From contig JANFNE010000030.1 of the NCBI GenBank assembly GCA_024867545.1, forward strand, positions 62,001-126,000: 64,000 bases of DNA, given 5' to 3'. Under the pieces are notes generated by a model, which was given only the letters and a program-made list of their open reading frames with translations, ran no database searches and was not told the DNA's origin. Source of the stretch: Phytopythium helicoides. Its lineage: Eukaryota; Oomycota; Peronosporomycetes; Pythiales; Pythiaceae. The position numbers and the translations under genes were made by a program. Below, one piece after another: positions 22,431-33,342 of this stretch (its first letter is position 1; each line of letters starts with the position of its first letter).

Positions 22431-24499
22431 CTAAAGAGCTAACGTATTTGCGCTAGCTCTTTTACATTTTTTCCGTCTCCACCACGTTTGAATAGTTGAG
22501 GCAAACGCATTTTCCCACATCACTCGAAGAATTTCGGTGCGTCGCTGTTCTTCCAATTTGTCCTGTAGTGCGTAGAACTTTGCGCGTGCTCGCTTTGCTC
22601 GGTAGGCAGTCTGCAGTCTGACTGCTGCGCGACTCTTAGAGTCCACCAAGTGTCGGACACGAACGCCAAATCGAATTATAAATTTTGCCCACCGGAAAAA
22701 TCTGATCAGTACACAGGATGCTGCCTCTACTATGCACTGACGCTCTCGTTTTATATTGATCCTTTTGCGCTGCCGCCGACCCCATATCTGGATCGAGACT
22801 GCAGCATGGTATCGCGCGAGACGATGTAGCCACGCCCGAAAGTCCCGACGCTTTTGACAATACACACGGATACATCGAGTGATAGTGCGTGCTGCCTTCG
22901 AAGAGCAAATATATTCGTTGATTCTCTTGCGAAAGCAGTAGCGGCGATACCCATTCTGGATGCGAATTGCCGCGTCCGCGAATCTACCAAAATGTTTTCT
23001 GCGAATCGCCATCTTGCGCCCGTAGAACCCTCGCCAGTACCGCTGTATTGTAGTTGCAGCTAAGTCGACGATATGCATCGCAGCTTTTCGCTTTCCAAGG
23101 AGATGTCGTCTCCAGCTCTGAATAGTTAGCAGAGCTGCAAATTTCTCTTGCTCGCACTCTTCATTTACAGAATATTTCCACTGACTCCATACACTCAAGA
23201 CGAGTCTCTGCAGCCGCCAGCGCGCGCGACGGAGTATCCAGAGTGCACATTTTCTGTCGTTGTCACAGATTCAACTAAGTTCAGATTTAGTTTGCTCACC
23301 AACAATATACATATTGATCGTACAGCTGGCAAAATGTTGAAACTCGAACCTGGCAGTTATACCATCGGGTAAATGCAATCCATTTACTAAGTCTCCGGTG
23401 CATCACTTGCTCAATGTGGATCGACATCGTAATCTGCCGAGGTACAGATTATTGTGAGCGCCTTCCATTTTTGAATGAAAAGGCTTAAAACGCTTACCAC
23501 AAGCTTTTCCACTGCGAATTGACGACGGAGCTGGCAAAAAGATGACGACTTCGTACTGAATGAAGTCGATGGAGCAGTCGCACGTATCAGCTCTTCAACG
23601 CAGTATGCACGTATATATTCTGATGTAGAAGTCACTGTGGAAGCCAAAGGATCGTATCAGCTAATGAGTATTTTACATCTTGAATTTTTAAACGCACCTG
23701 TGTGCTTTTGCTTTAAGGTCAGTTTCGATAGTAGACGCGGTGGATGTCTGACTGGGATAGTTTGCCTGAAATGCCGTTGGTGTTGCACCAGCACATTGTA
23801 TGAACTCTTTGGACCGTGAGACGGTGATAGCATTCCTTCCGGTTGAATCGCGCTCGACGCGTTCTGTTGAGTATGCTTTACGCCAAATGCGTTTTGAGCC
23901 TTCCACACTTTGTAGCTCAGTATTCTAGCGATTGTTCTCTGAGAAGATAGATTTCGGAAGTCAGCACTCTGCCGCATACTATCCAGAACTAGCTCAAGTT
24001 CCATCACCTGGTCGTACGACAGGTGTGCAGTTTGAAGCAATCGAGAGCTCTCGAATATGCGCACGACATCTTCGTGTACAAGTAAGAATAAGAGATCTTC
24101 GCGGGTCAGATCTTGACGATCCATCTTGACATCCCACAGAAAAAATTGAACATCGGACTCGGACAAGCCTTCTTTGATTGAGCGCCTCCCTCGCAGCGGT
24201 AATGAGTTAGGCGAAGCTATAGACCTGAGCGGTGTATTCATGGAAGTCGTTCGGCGTTTTGATCCCTTGCGCCATGACTTCGGAGGGGACCAGGACTGAG
24301 CGGGCGAGCAAAAACTCTTCGAATCTTCGTTCATACATTTCAGAAACCTAGAAGCGCGAGCATAGCAGGTTTGTTCAGGAAATAGGTCGTCGAGGATTGC
24401 TTGCGGATCGCCCAAGGAAGACGAGCTCACTGCTTGAAGACGTTCAAGAAGATTGGGCGGCGAATCAAACTTGCGCCGAACTGTGGGCTGCATTGCCAT
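22431..24499 (-). CDS. IQ-motif / SFI1-like helical repeat protein
   Basis: Four exons: 24499..23698, 23634..23498, 23433..23324, 23253..22431, with introns of 63, 64 and 70 bp; all phases join, giving about 623 aa. The N-terminal half is Ser-rich, with a short helical region (FFLWDVKMDRQDLTREDLLF). From the second exon on, the protein is packed with W/R-rich helical units such as LFIQKWKALT, RLSKWIAFTRWY and ALWILRRARWRL, followed by about seven IQ-like motifs (ATTIQRYWRGFYGRK, AIRIQNGYRRYCFRK, AVRLQTAYRAKRAR). IQ motifs bind calmodulin or centrin and SFI1-type repeats bind centrin, so a centriole/basal-body or calmodulin-linked role is inferred. The third donor (GTACGA) is the weakest part of the model. 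Confidence 0.72.
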
Positions 24500-24696
24500 T
24501 CGTTGCGTTGCATTGAATGTCCGACATGGAGTTTCGTTGGTGGTATTCGTCTCTGCTTAATTTAGATCATTAACAAGTGATGCAAAAGAGCACTGAGTAC
24601 TGCCACCAAGCATTGCGTGAAAAGGTTTGAAAGAGCATTTGACGTTTGCCGCCCGCTTCGCGAGCGGTTTGATCAGGTTTTTGGCTCGATTAGCAT

Positions 24697-27600
24697 TTAT
24701 ATCTCAGCACGAACATTGATCTCTTTTCTTCCCATCAAGTCAACCAGTTCTTGGCTCTCTTCATCGGTCAGATAAGCACGAAGCACCCGCACACCGTCCA
24801 AGTACAGCTCCTTGCTCCATGGAGATCGCGCCAGTGCGCGATAAAATACTTTCTTTGCCGAATCGACGCGACCAATTGCGACTTCAAAGTGCAAATAGAG
24901 CCGCCAGGCGAGTGCTGAGCCTCGAGTGCGCACCTGGCTCACCATGCTCTCAAATGTTGAGCGAGTTCGATTGATTCCGGGGCGATTCCCTCCCCATTTG
25001 TGAAACAAGCAGCAGCATGTGTCATCATTCGGTGCCTGTCGCGTGTACGATCCACCACAGGTAGTCGATGCAGCTCGTTCAATACGAGCTACTATACCAA
25101 GCAGCATAAACAGCCACTCGCTCAAATGAGGCGAGTCAAAGTGCCTCCGTGATGTTTTGTTGACATCCATAAAATGGCTGCGCAGTGCTCGAGACATAGT
25201 CGAACCCGTTTCCGCATCGACAAAAAGTCGCAAGAGAAGTGCGTCATGTGGGAACCGATGTACTGCACTTGCAACTGCATCTCGCCACTTGCGGGGGCTT
25301 ATCTTCGGAAAGGCACCCGTTGCGTTGTCGTGCTGCTGGAGAAACTCCAAGTAGTTCAACCAAACCCATCGTGACTCTAAGCACTTGCACGCTGGCGTCT
25401 TCGCAGAGGCGTCCATCCCAAGGAACTCACGGTAGACTTGGCAAGCTTCTTCAAGGCCACGCGAACAATACATGGCTAGAGCAAGGTTGTGCAAACAATA
25501 ACCGACGATGCACGGAAGAGGATGGGACTCTCGGTACCCGGCATCTTTGCGCTGCGAACAGCAGGAACGCGAATTAGCCTCGCAAATAGCCTCCTCCAGC
25601 TCTGATCGGTATTTGGCCTCAATTCTTTCAAGCGCCACGGGATCTTGAAAGTGTTGCTTGCAATTATCAGCAAGTACTTTGGGATTTTTGCGATGGGTCT
25701 TCACTAATCGATCAAGAGGATCGTGTGACGGTTGCCAAACACACCACAAAATATATAGTACCCGGAGTTTTGTGGTTGCGTGGGTAGAGTGGGGCTCTGA
25801 AGTCGGAACTGATGTCTTCGACGATTTCTTTTCCAACAATCTACCTCCTGATAACTCAGCCAGCGAGCGCAGATACACAAGGCGGTGGAATTCCCTGTCC
25901 AGGGTTCGTTGATCCCGCAATATTGTTAGGGTTTTTTCAAAAATTCGCTCTACCTGGCGATTATTGCCAAGCTGAAACTCGAACAACGCATACTCAAACA
26001 TGGTAAGCATGTCCATGGGATTGCCGCTCGATGAATGGTGCTGGAGCATAGTCTGACAAAGTTGACGTGCGAATTCTGCGCTGTGTTCTCCTACTTGTGT
26101 GTTGGAATTTGACTTGCGCCGAACTTGTTCGAGTTCCGATTCAAATGCGATCCAGAGACTCTTGATTGTCGACAACGACGGACCATCATAAAGGGGCTTT
26201 TGATTAGAGAGAGAACCGAATGCTTCAATCGCTTGGGCAAATATGTGGCGGATGTATGAGGTGCGACTCGTGTCGGCTGCCACCAGTTTCTCGACACGGA
26301 TGAGTCGAAGCGCGCTCTTCGAGAGCTTACGCAATCTCTCAGCTGGTGTCAAGGCTATCGGCTTTGAATTAGTCGCGTCGAAGGCACGTAGAAGCGGCTT
26401 TACCAGGGGGCTACAGTCGCGTTCGATCGCATCCGCATACACTGAGCCGTATGGCCGCGATTCCATCGCAGCAGTGGGATGGACACCGCAAGCCTCTAAA
26501 AGATTGCAAATTGCGGTCCACTGGTGCTTGGGAGATGCTGCGAATAAGAATGGTTGCAATTCATCTGTAAGAATTGCGCGATCTGGTTCAGCCTCGATCA
26601 AGTCCTGATGAGCCTCTCTTGTGGGCCAGAGAGGCTTCCACTTTGAACACTCCTCTCCCAACTCGTTTGCAGCCCAACCCACGAAAGGATCGCCTGGCAA
26701 AATCCTATCAAATTCGGCGCGCTGATCCAGATTCTTCTCAGCGGCATCAGCGATGGATGCCCATTGTTTTTCTTTGCGGTTTTTCTGTATCTCCTGTCGT
26801 GCACGAGACACATCGGTGCCGCGCAACTCAGACAGAATTCTTTCGTACTCGTGTGAGTCGTTCGCTTCGTCAACTAATATCCGATATCCATGAAGATTGC
26901 TGAAGACGTATTGCCCGCTAGATGGGGGCAAGTCTCCAACTCTCTTAGCATCTGCGCTTGCACCAGCTGAACTATCATCATCATCATCACGTTGGACCCT
27001 ATTTAAACGACGCTGGAAAGTGGCAGATGAGGATAGCAGTAACTGCCTATGCTCTTCAGTACGAATGGCATCCGGTGCATTTACAGAGTTGGCTATCGAG
27101 GTAGATTTGCGATCAATATATTCCGCTAGCCCTTGGTTCGACAATTGATCTTGTTGGCAAAGCAGTTCCTGAAATCCGGGGTTTACAAAGGCAGACGATT
27201 CACCGAAGCGAGAAAAATCGCGGGTCCACCGACTGGAAAATTCATTGAGCAACTGGTGATGCGGCACCAGTTCAGATTTGCTGTTGGGAGTATTGAAGTC
27301 GATCAAAGCAAGAAGGTGAGCGATAGCGTGCTCAGTGTGACCAGTTTTGCGCTCAAATGTGCACAAAAGAGTATGGAACGCTACAAGTTGGTCTGATAGC
27401 GCTTCTTTTGCCTCCTTGGTCTGATACTTCTCACGCTGCCGACGTAACACAGCAATAATACGAGCAAACAGGTCCCGGATGGTTGATACGGAAAAACTGC
27501 TAAAATGCTGCTGACGACACTCAAGCAATTTGAGCCACAAAACACCATCTGTTGGGTCTTGCTCGATGAGAGTCTCAAGTAGTTTGAGCGTCGCATCACG

Positions 27601-28782
27601 GTCGTCGAGCCCTGAGTTTTCACTCAGCGCAGCTTCATGAAGCGCTAGATTAATTTTAGTGCGTTGCAACTCACGGCTAGTTGGGTTGACTTCGAGAGCA
27701 CGCTGAAGTATTGCTGTTTGTTTATCATACACACTTCGTTGAGCTAATGCCCATGCCTTCTTGTCTTTTGGTCGAACGAGTTGGAGGGTCTCGTCTTGAA
27801 AGGCGATGAAGTCTAACCAGGCCTCGATATCGTCAGGTCTTTCTGTGACTGCTGAGCTAAGCTTTTTTGTTCTTGCCACGAGTAGTTGCTCCGTATTTTG
27901 TGCATCCGTTAGCAACACAGGTTCAGCGTCGTAACCGGCTTCAGCAGATTCTTCTAAGCCTTCTGTAGATTCAGTGCCAACGATCGGGTCTACCGGAATG
28001 AAATTCATCTCTGCTGATTGTGGTGTCCGCTCACGACTGATCCGTCGTTCAGAATATGCGAGATAAAGGCGTCGTTGTCTCCCTGATTGCTCTGCTTGAC
28101 GCGCTTCGGCGCCAAAATATCGTTGGGATAGTTGTTTTTCTTGCAGTCGCTTTCGACGGTCTTCCTCGCTGGCTCCACTTGTTGGGCCTCGCGACTTCTT
28201 TGTCCATTCCCCAGTGCCGATTGCTCGGCGTGTTGCCAAGTCATATAGAGGCTGATCACCAGAGTACATGGACCCATAAAAGCTGTTGTCACGATCGCCA
28301 GTGCGGTCGACTGCGAAGAGCTTCTCATCGTCTTCCGAGAACGCAGACACGCTGGTATCAACTCGAGCTAGCTCTCGCGATGAGCTAAAACGGTGGCTCT
28401 TGCTCCTCGACCTCGACCTTGACCTTGACCTGCTTCGTCGGCGGTGCTTCGTGGGCCTCCGCTCTCGATCAAGATCCTCGCTGCTGTATCCGTCCGGCGA
28501 CCGGCTGCGTCGGCGGCGCTTCTCCTTCTTGTGCTTCTTCTTGGCCTTCTTGTCGTGCTTCCTGGACGCCGATCGGTGCCTTCGGTGCACCACAAGCGCC
28601 TCAGACGCGCCATCTCGCTCGCCTCGCCCCCGTTCGCTCGTCCGCTCACTGCGCTCGTCGCCTCCCTGGAAACTCCGGCCGACCTGGAGCCACGCGTCTG
28701 AGGCGATTGCGAGCCACCCAGCGCACCAAAATCGACGAGAGTTAGCTCCTCGCGCAGCTCTCGACGCGCTCTGCAACGTCAA
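24697..28782 (-). CDS. NRDE2: NRDE2 homologue (nuclear RNAi / exosome-linked factor)
   Basis: One 1361-aa frame. An N-terminal Arg/Ser and Lys-rich region (about 45-140, with SRSRSRSRSRSKS) is followed by the NRDE-2 family signature near residues 300-330 (RPDDIEAWLDFIAFQDE). A long series of HAT/TPR-like helical repeats fills the rest, for example LWLKLLECRQQHF and AWRLYLHFEVAIGRVDSAKKVFYRAL. The end, LVDLMGRKEINVRAEI, matches the family's usual C-terminus. NRDE2 proteins act in the nucleus with MTR4/exosome or small-RNA pathways to protect or silence transcripts. The first 45 residues look unlike the family, so the true start may be downstream or in an upstream exon. The start is 244 bp from a divergent APRT gene. 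Confidence 0.88.
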   Translation of the reverse strand: MTLQSASRAARGANSRRFWCAGWLAIASDAWLQVGRSFQGGDERSERTSERGRGERDGASEALVVHRRHRSASRKHDKKAKKKHKKEKRRRRSRSPDGYSSEDLDRERRPTKHRRRSRSRSRSRSRSKSHRFSSSRELARVDTSVSAFSEDDEKLFAVDRTGDRDNSFYGSMYSGDQPLYDLATRRAIGTGEWTKKSRGPTSGASEEDRRKRLQEKQLSQRYFGAEARQAEQSGRQRRLYLAYSERRISRERTPQSAEMNFIPVDPIVGTESTEGLEESAEAGYDAEPVLLTDAQNTEQLLVARTKKLSSAVTERPDDIEAWLDFIAFQDETLQLVRPKDKKAWALAQRSVYDKQTAILQRALEVNPTSRELQRTKINLALHEAALSENSGLDDRDATLKLLETLIEQDPTDGVLWLKLLECRQQHFSSFSVSTIRDLFARIIAVLRRQREKYQTKEAKEALSDQLVAFHTLLCTFERKTGHTEHAIAHLLALIDFNTPNSKSELVPHHQLLNEFSSRWTRDFSRFGESSAFVNPGFQELLCQQDQLSNQGLAEYIDRKSTSIANSVNAPDAIRTEEHRQLLLSSSATFQRRLNRVQRDDDDDSSAGASADAKRVGDLPPSSGQYVFSNLHGYRILVDEANDSHEYERILSELRGTDVSRARQEIQKNRKEKQWASIADAAEKNLDQRAEFDRILPGDPFVGWAANELGEECSKWKPLWPTREAHQDLIEAEPDRAILTDELQPFLFAASPKHQWTAICNLLEACGVHPTAAMESRPYGSVYADAIERDCSPLVKPLLRAFDATNSKPIALTPAERLRKLSKSALRLIRVEKLVAADTSRTSYIRHIFAQAIEAFGSLSNQKPLYDGPSLSTIKSLWIAFESELEQVRRKSNSNTQVGEHSAEFARQLCQTMLQHHSSSGNPMDMLTMFEYALFEFQLGNNRQVERIFEKTLTILRDQRTLDREFHRLVYLRSLAELSGGRLLEKKSSKTSVPTSEPHSTHATTKLRVLYILWCVWQPSHDPLDRLVKTHRKNPKVLADNCKQHFQDPVALERIEAKYRSELEEAICEANSRSCCSQRKDAGYRESHPLPCIVGYCLHNLALAMYCSRGLEEACQVYREFLGMDASAKTPACKCLESRWVWLNYLEFLQQHDNATGAFPKISPRKWRDAVASAVHRFPHDALLLRLFVDAETGSTMSRALRSHFMDVNKTSRRHFDSPHLSEWLFMLLGIVARIERAASTTCGGSYTRQAPNDDTCCCLFHKWGGNRPGINRTRSTFESMVSQVRTRGSALAWRLYLHFEVAIGRVDSAKKVFYRALARSPWSKELYLDGVRVLRAYLTDEESQELVDLMGRKEINVRAEI

Positions 28783-29025
28783 CTGCCGCTAAACGCACCG
28801 TCGCCACCTCCACGCGCGTCGCCAGCCGCCGAGCGCGGCGCCACCCGCCCCGCCGCGAACATGACTCGTCTTCTGATGGGGGTACTCGTACAATAACTCG
28901 ACATTACATCGGTTAAATGTCGGAATCGAGCTGAGACCTTGCCCCTCTTCCGACTGAGTCACCCTTGCCACGTCAGTCGCAATTCGAAACCGAGGCGGCA
29001 AAGGCGACAAGCGAGCTCCAGCAGC
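28783..29025. promoter_or_regulatory. Short divergent promoter (NRDE2 / APRT copy 1)
   Basis: Only about 240 bp separate the two opposing start codons, so the region must serve both genes. I see no clear CCAAT element here, unlike the other divergent promoters in the window. Confidence 0.45.
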
Positions 29026-29759
29026 ATGAGCGCCGAACAAATGACGGCATCGTCTTCTTTGCCTCCAGCAGACGTCACAGACGAGTCGCAGGTTGCCGCT
29101 TTCATCAAGACCAAGGTCCACGTGCTGCTCACCAAAGAGGCCGTGGGTGCAGACCTTGTGGACGTGACGCCGATACTGCTTGACCCTGCGGCATTTCAAT
29201 TTGCAGTCGATGCACTGGCACACCGGTACAAGTCGATGGGGATCACACATGTCGTGGGGTTTGAGGTGCGGGGGTTCCTCTTCGGTACCCCCGTCGCTCT
29301 CGCGCTCAAGGTCCCGTTCGTCCCTGTGTACCAAGAGCACAAGGTTCCACGCAACCCTGTGGGTGTCGACTACTCTGTCGGGTTCTACTCGGGTCGTCTA
29401 GGCATGCAGTGCGACGCGATTCCAGCTGGCTCACGCGTTGTCATCATCAACGACTTTGTTGCTGCGGTGGGTCATTGTTCGGTTGGTTTTTCATCTTTGT
29501 GCGTTGCTGTAGCATGCTAAAAGCTGGCTGTCGTCAATTGTAACAGGACAACACACTGAAGGTAGTTGCAGAACTTGTCGAGCTTGTGGGTGCTCAAGTT
29601 GTCGAGTGTGGCTGCGTCATCAGCTCGGCGCAGTTAAAGGTGGGAAGAAACAATTATTCCGCTGCCTCAGCTTGTCCAATATGCGGATTACTAATGCCAA
29701 CACAATGCTAGCAGGAGTCCCAGCAGGTCATCCCTGTGCGTGCACTTGTGACCATCTAG
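29026..29759 (+). CDS. Adenine phosphoribosyltransferase-like, copy 1 (altered PRPP loop)
   Basis: Three exons: 29026..29466, 29547..29639, 29715..29759, 192 aa. The start is supported because the sequence GCAGCATGAGCG recurs at the start of copy 3 and a close variant at copy 2. APRT hallmarks are HRYKSMGITHVVGFEVRGF (the RGF adenine-site block) and FYSGRLGMQCDAIPAG. APRT joins adenine to PRPP to make AMP in purine salvage. The PRPP loop, normally DD-x-x-ATGGT, reads IINDFVAADNTL after splicing: the first acidic residue is Asn, and Thr and the first Gly are lost. Activity is therefore doubtful. An intron splits this loop in all three copies. It may be a non-catalytic paralogue. Confidence 0.85.
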
Positions 29760-30938
29760 ATGTCCGTACTAAACGGATGCGTGGCTTGGTGACGGGGGAG
29801 GGGTGTAAGTGTTCCCAGCTTTACTTCGAAACACAGATGCCTTTGAACGGATGGAGATTCCTGCGAGCACACATCAAATTCATGGGTCGTGAGTTTCACG
29901 CGGTGGCCAGGACGGGGAATATACTTCTGTCCACCAACATGTTGGTGACGAAGGAATATCAATGCGGGCCTTTCAAGCTCAAACAAATATTGACATTCTT
30001 GAGCTACAAGCAATCAATTCAAGGACAACGTATTCCAGGGCAACACACCTATTGACCACTTTTTCTCGAGTCCCCATAATTTTCTTGAGTGCTTGATGGT
30101 TTTAATCTAAATCACATTTACAAATCACATGTACAAACACGCAGCAAAGCGTCATTGTCAATGGTTAACGATCCATGCGGACTTCGATGTTTCCACTCCA
30201 CCAATTAGTTTATCGCGCTAACACATCTTCACGAAACTACCTTCGACGACTGTAAAGATTTGTACTAACCGTAACAGTGAGCACTTTGTGGCCAAGCAAG
30301 TCACAAACACTAGTGCACGGTGTATCTTGTATTTCGGTTGGTCCAAAAATGTGCTGTATTATGGAAGCTAATGGCTCCTAATTATCTATTGCCGAGAGGT
30401 CTTCGAGAAATTGAGTCTCTTGTGCGGACCTGGGAGCCTCAAGCTCACCTAGAGCAGGTAGGAGCCCTCAGGAAATTTAATTCGGCTCCTTCGTCCTCCA
30501 AAACAAGCTTCGTCTCCTCCCACCACGGCCTCCGAGCCGCCTGATGAGTGAGCTTCGTCTTTGCCAACCAATATCGAGGCTGTCGATCCACTGCAAGTAC
30601 CACGAATTCTCCAGTCAGAAATCTGTATTTATGGGAACTTGAATGTTACCCTTCTTTGAACGAAGGTTCAAATCGATGTTGTGATCCTGTGCATCGTATT
30701 CCAGTCGTGATTACGGCAGGCCATAAACCACCCAAAAAATGACCGGATTTCGAAAATTTCGTGGCGTGTCGTAACATTTTGACACACCTCTCCGCTTCCG
30801 ACTATCAAGCTGAGTCACGCTGAGTCACATCCCGAATGCCAGTTCACAACTGACACCGCAGCACACAGAGCTCGAGACAAAGGGAAAAGCTACGATCAAT
30901 CTTGGTCGGACCAACGGCTACGCTCAAACCCCAGCAAC
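29760..30938. other. Intergenic region between APRT copies 1 and 2
   Basis: About 1.2 kb, AT-richer than the flanking genes. No frame longer than about 75 codons carries a motif. I found no remnant of a fourth APRT copy by eye. Confidence 0.5.
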
Positions 30939-31695
30939 ATGAGCGTCAAAATACCACCGAGCACATCAATGCCCTCGTTGCCACCAGCAGACGTCACGGA
31001 CGAGACACAGGTGGCCGCCTACATCAAGACCAAGGTCAACCTAGTGCCAATTACAGCGGATGTGGGATCGGAGTTCGTAGACGCGACACCACTGCAGCTG
31101 GACCCTGCAGCGTATCAGTTTGCCGTCGATGCGCTGACGCACCGCTACAAATCGATGGGGATCACACACGTTGTCTGCTGTGAACCACGCGGCTTCATCT
31201 TTAGCGCGCCAGTAGCTCTTGCGCTCAAGGCAGCAATCGTGCCCATTTACCCAGTCCACAAGATCCCGCGGAATGCTGTAGCCGTCGAGTATGCTTCGGG
31301 TTTCTTCTCTGGTCGCTTAGGAGTGCAGGGTGACGCAATTCCAGCTGGCGCGCGCGTTGTTGTGATTGAAGACTTTGTTGCCACGGTGAGTCGTCATCGT
31401 CTGATTGCTTGCTATATATCGATTTGGTGTAGAGTGCTCACTGCCAGCCACCTTGAATTGAATCAGGGAGCCATGCTAAAGGTGGTCAAGGAGCTCATCG
31501 GGCTCGTGGGTGCAGAGGTAGTCGGGTGCGGCTGCATCGTTAGCACGGTGCAAGTGATGGTAAGTCACTTCGACGCAATCTCTGCATTGGCGACGAACGT
31601 GTTTGTCAACAAGCGGAATGACTGATAGCTCTCACGTTTGACCTCAACAGGAGTCCGAGCAGTGCATTCCCGTGACTTCACTTCTGACCATGTAG
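30939..31695 (+). CDS. Adenine phosphoribosyltransferase-like, copy 2 (altered PRPP loop)
   Basis: Three exons: 30939..31385, 31467..31559, 31651..31695, 194 aa. Exons 2 and 3 are 93 and 45 nt, identical in length to the other copies. RGFIFSAPVALALKAA and SGRLGVQGDAIPAGARV are present, so the fold is APRT. The PRPP loop reads VVVIEDFVATGAML instead of ATGGT: one acidic residue is conservatively changed (E), but Gly and Thr are replaced by Ala and Met. The C-terminus ends in VTSLLTM rather than VxALVTI. Lower GC at third positions than copy 3 suggests relaxed or different expression. Confidence 0.85.
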
Positions 31696-32484
31696 CTAAG
31701 TTATGTTGCTCTTCTCTTAAACTCAAGCATGCTGTTTGCATGTAAAATACATGAGTTTCCATCGTCGACTTTGTCGCCACTACCGATGTTGGGAACAACA
31801 TGGGACTGCTTGCCTTCTACGAATGACTTTTCAAAATCCATCATCACACCGACTGTGTTGTTGTCTCGGTGTTAAACGATTCAAGAGCACAAAAGTTGAT
31901 TGATGACTATCACGATAGCTAGTGTTTGCTGTTTGCAGTCCACAAACGTAGCGATTGACCTTGACGAAATCGTTATCAATAATTAAAAGTGCAGCCCCAA
32001 AACAGGGCGAGCAAACAACTCATTAAAACTCAACACATGGATATACCATTTTCTTTCTGCTGAAGTGGCAGTCTCTATAAAGCTTGCTCGACCTCCATCT
32101 CGGCTTTCCAACGAACTGGGCCGGGACGAGTACATGCATCAGTCTCCTAGAAGAATTCCGCAAGCAAATCGCGTTAGCTCGAGGCTTCATGAAAGCTTGT
32201 ATCGTCCTTGCCAATGATGATTCGAATTGGCGACATTGCATTGAGAACCCTGAGGAGGACGGCCTCCAATGGTTCAAATCGCATCAGCGCGCATCCAAAA
32301 GTACTAGACCATCTCCACTGACAAGCAATCCACCATCGGTCGCCGCAACGAGCTCAGCACTACTACCCGGTATTCGCATTCAGCGCATAACCGGGGCTCG
32401 CTGATTGGGCAACGCCGTCCCGCTGAGCCGCTCACAACGGAATCAGCCCCGCCCCCGAGCCGACACCACCAGCGACCAAGCAGC
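31696..32484. other. Intergenic region upstream of APRT copy 3
   Basis: About 790 bp without a supportable frame. Near the 3' end, at 32399-32408, lies the reverse complement of CCAATCAGCG, about 80 bp before the APRT copy 3 ATG. Confidence 0.5.
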
Positions 32485-33278
32485 ATGAGCGCCGAGCCCG
32501 CGCCGCCCACTGACGTGTCGGACGAGGCGCAGGTGGCCGCGTACCTCAAGCCCAAGGTGCAGCTGTTCCCCATCTCGGTGATGGCGCGCGTGGACTTTGT
32601 GGACGTGACGTCGCTGCTGCTGGAGCCCGCGGCCTTCCAGTTCGCCGTCGACGCGCTCGTGCACCGCTACAAGTCCATGGGCGTCTCGCACGTCGTGAGC
32701 TGCGAGGCGCGCGGCTTCATCTTCGGCGCGCCCGTCGCGCTCGCGCTCAGGGCCGCGTTCGTGCCCGTGCGGCGCGCCAGGAGCGTGCCGCGCAACGCCG
32801 TGGGCGTCGACTACGTCTCGGGCTTCTACTCGGGCCGCCTCGAGATGCAGGGCGACGCCATCCCGGCCGGCGCGCGCGTCGTCATCATCGACGACTTCGT
32901 CGCCACGGTGCGTTGCATTGCGAGGCGTGGTGCTGCTGCTGCTACTGCTCTGGTTGTGATGTCGTGGCGTACTGATGAGACGACCATGATCATGGCGTTG
33001 CGATGCTCGCAACAGGGCAACACGCTCAAGGTTATCGGCGAGCTCATCGAGCTGGTCGGCGCGCAGGCCGTCGAGTGCGGCTGCGTCATCAGCACGGCGC
33101 GGCTAAAGGTGCGCTCTTCCAATGCTCTTCCAATGCTCCAAATCCCTGCTAACTCGCCTGCTGCCTCGCTCGCCTGCCAACCACCTGCAAAATCCTCGAC
33201 CGGCAATCGCAACGCCCCGCTCGACGGCCACAGGAGTCCAAGCAAGGCATCCCCGTGCACGCGCTCGTGACCATCTAA
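32485..33278 (+). CDS. Adenine phosphoribosyltransferase, copy 3 (best conserved)
   Basis: Three exons: 32485..32907, 33016..33108, 33234..33278, 186 aa. It has CEARGFIFGAPVALALRAA, SGRLEMQGDAIPAGARV and the PRPP loop VVIIDDFVAT|GNTL, which keeps both acidic residues, Ala-Thr and the first Gly but has Asn for the second Gly. Of the three it is closest to an active APRT for purine salvage. Third codon positions are almost all G or C, unlike copies 1 and 2, suggesting high expression and an older, selected gene. The CCAATCAGCG element lies in its promoter. A cytosolic enzyme is expected. Confidence 0.88.
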
Positions 33279-33342
33279 CACCCCCAAATGCACGCCGTCC
33301 TTGCTCCGTAGCTCCTGGTCTGATGCGTTTCTGAGTCTAGTG

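Noticed and set aside
29606..30055. 149-codon ORF overlapping APRT copy 1 exons 2-3
   Set aside because: It runs through the intron and out of the APRT frame; spliced exons keep the same lengths as in the other two copies.
30660..30690. tRNA-like box (GGTTCAAATCGA)
   Set aside because: No paired T-arm, acceptor stem or A box around it.
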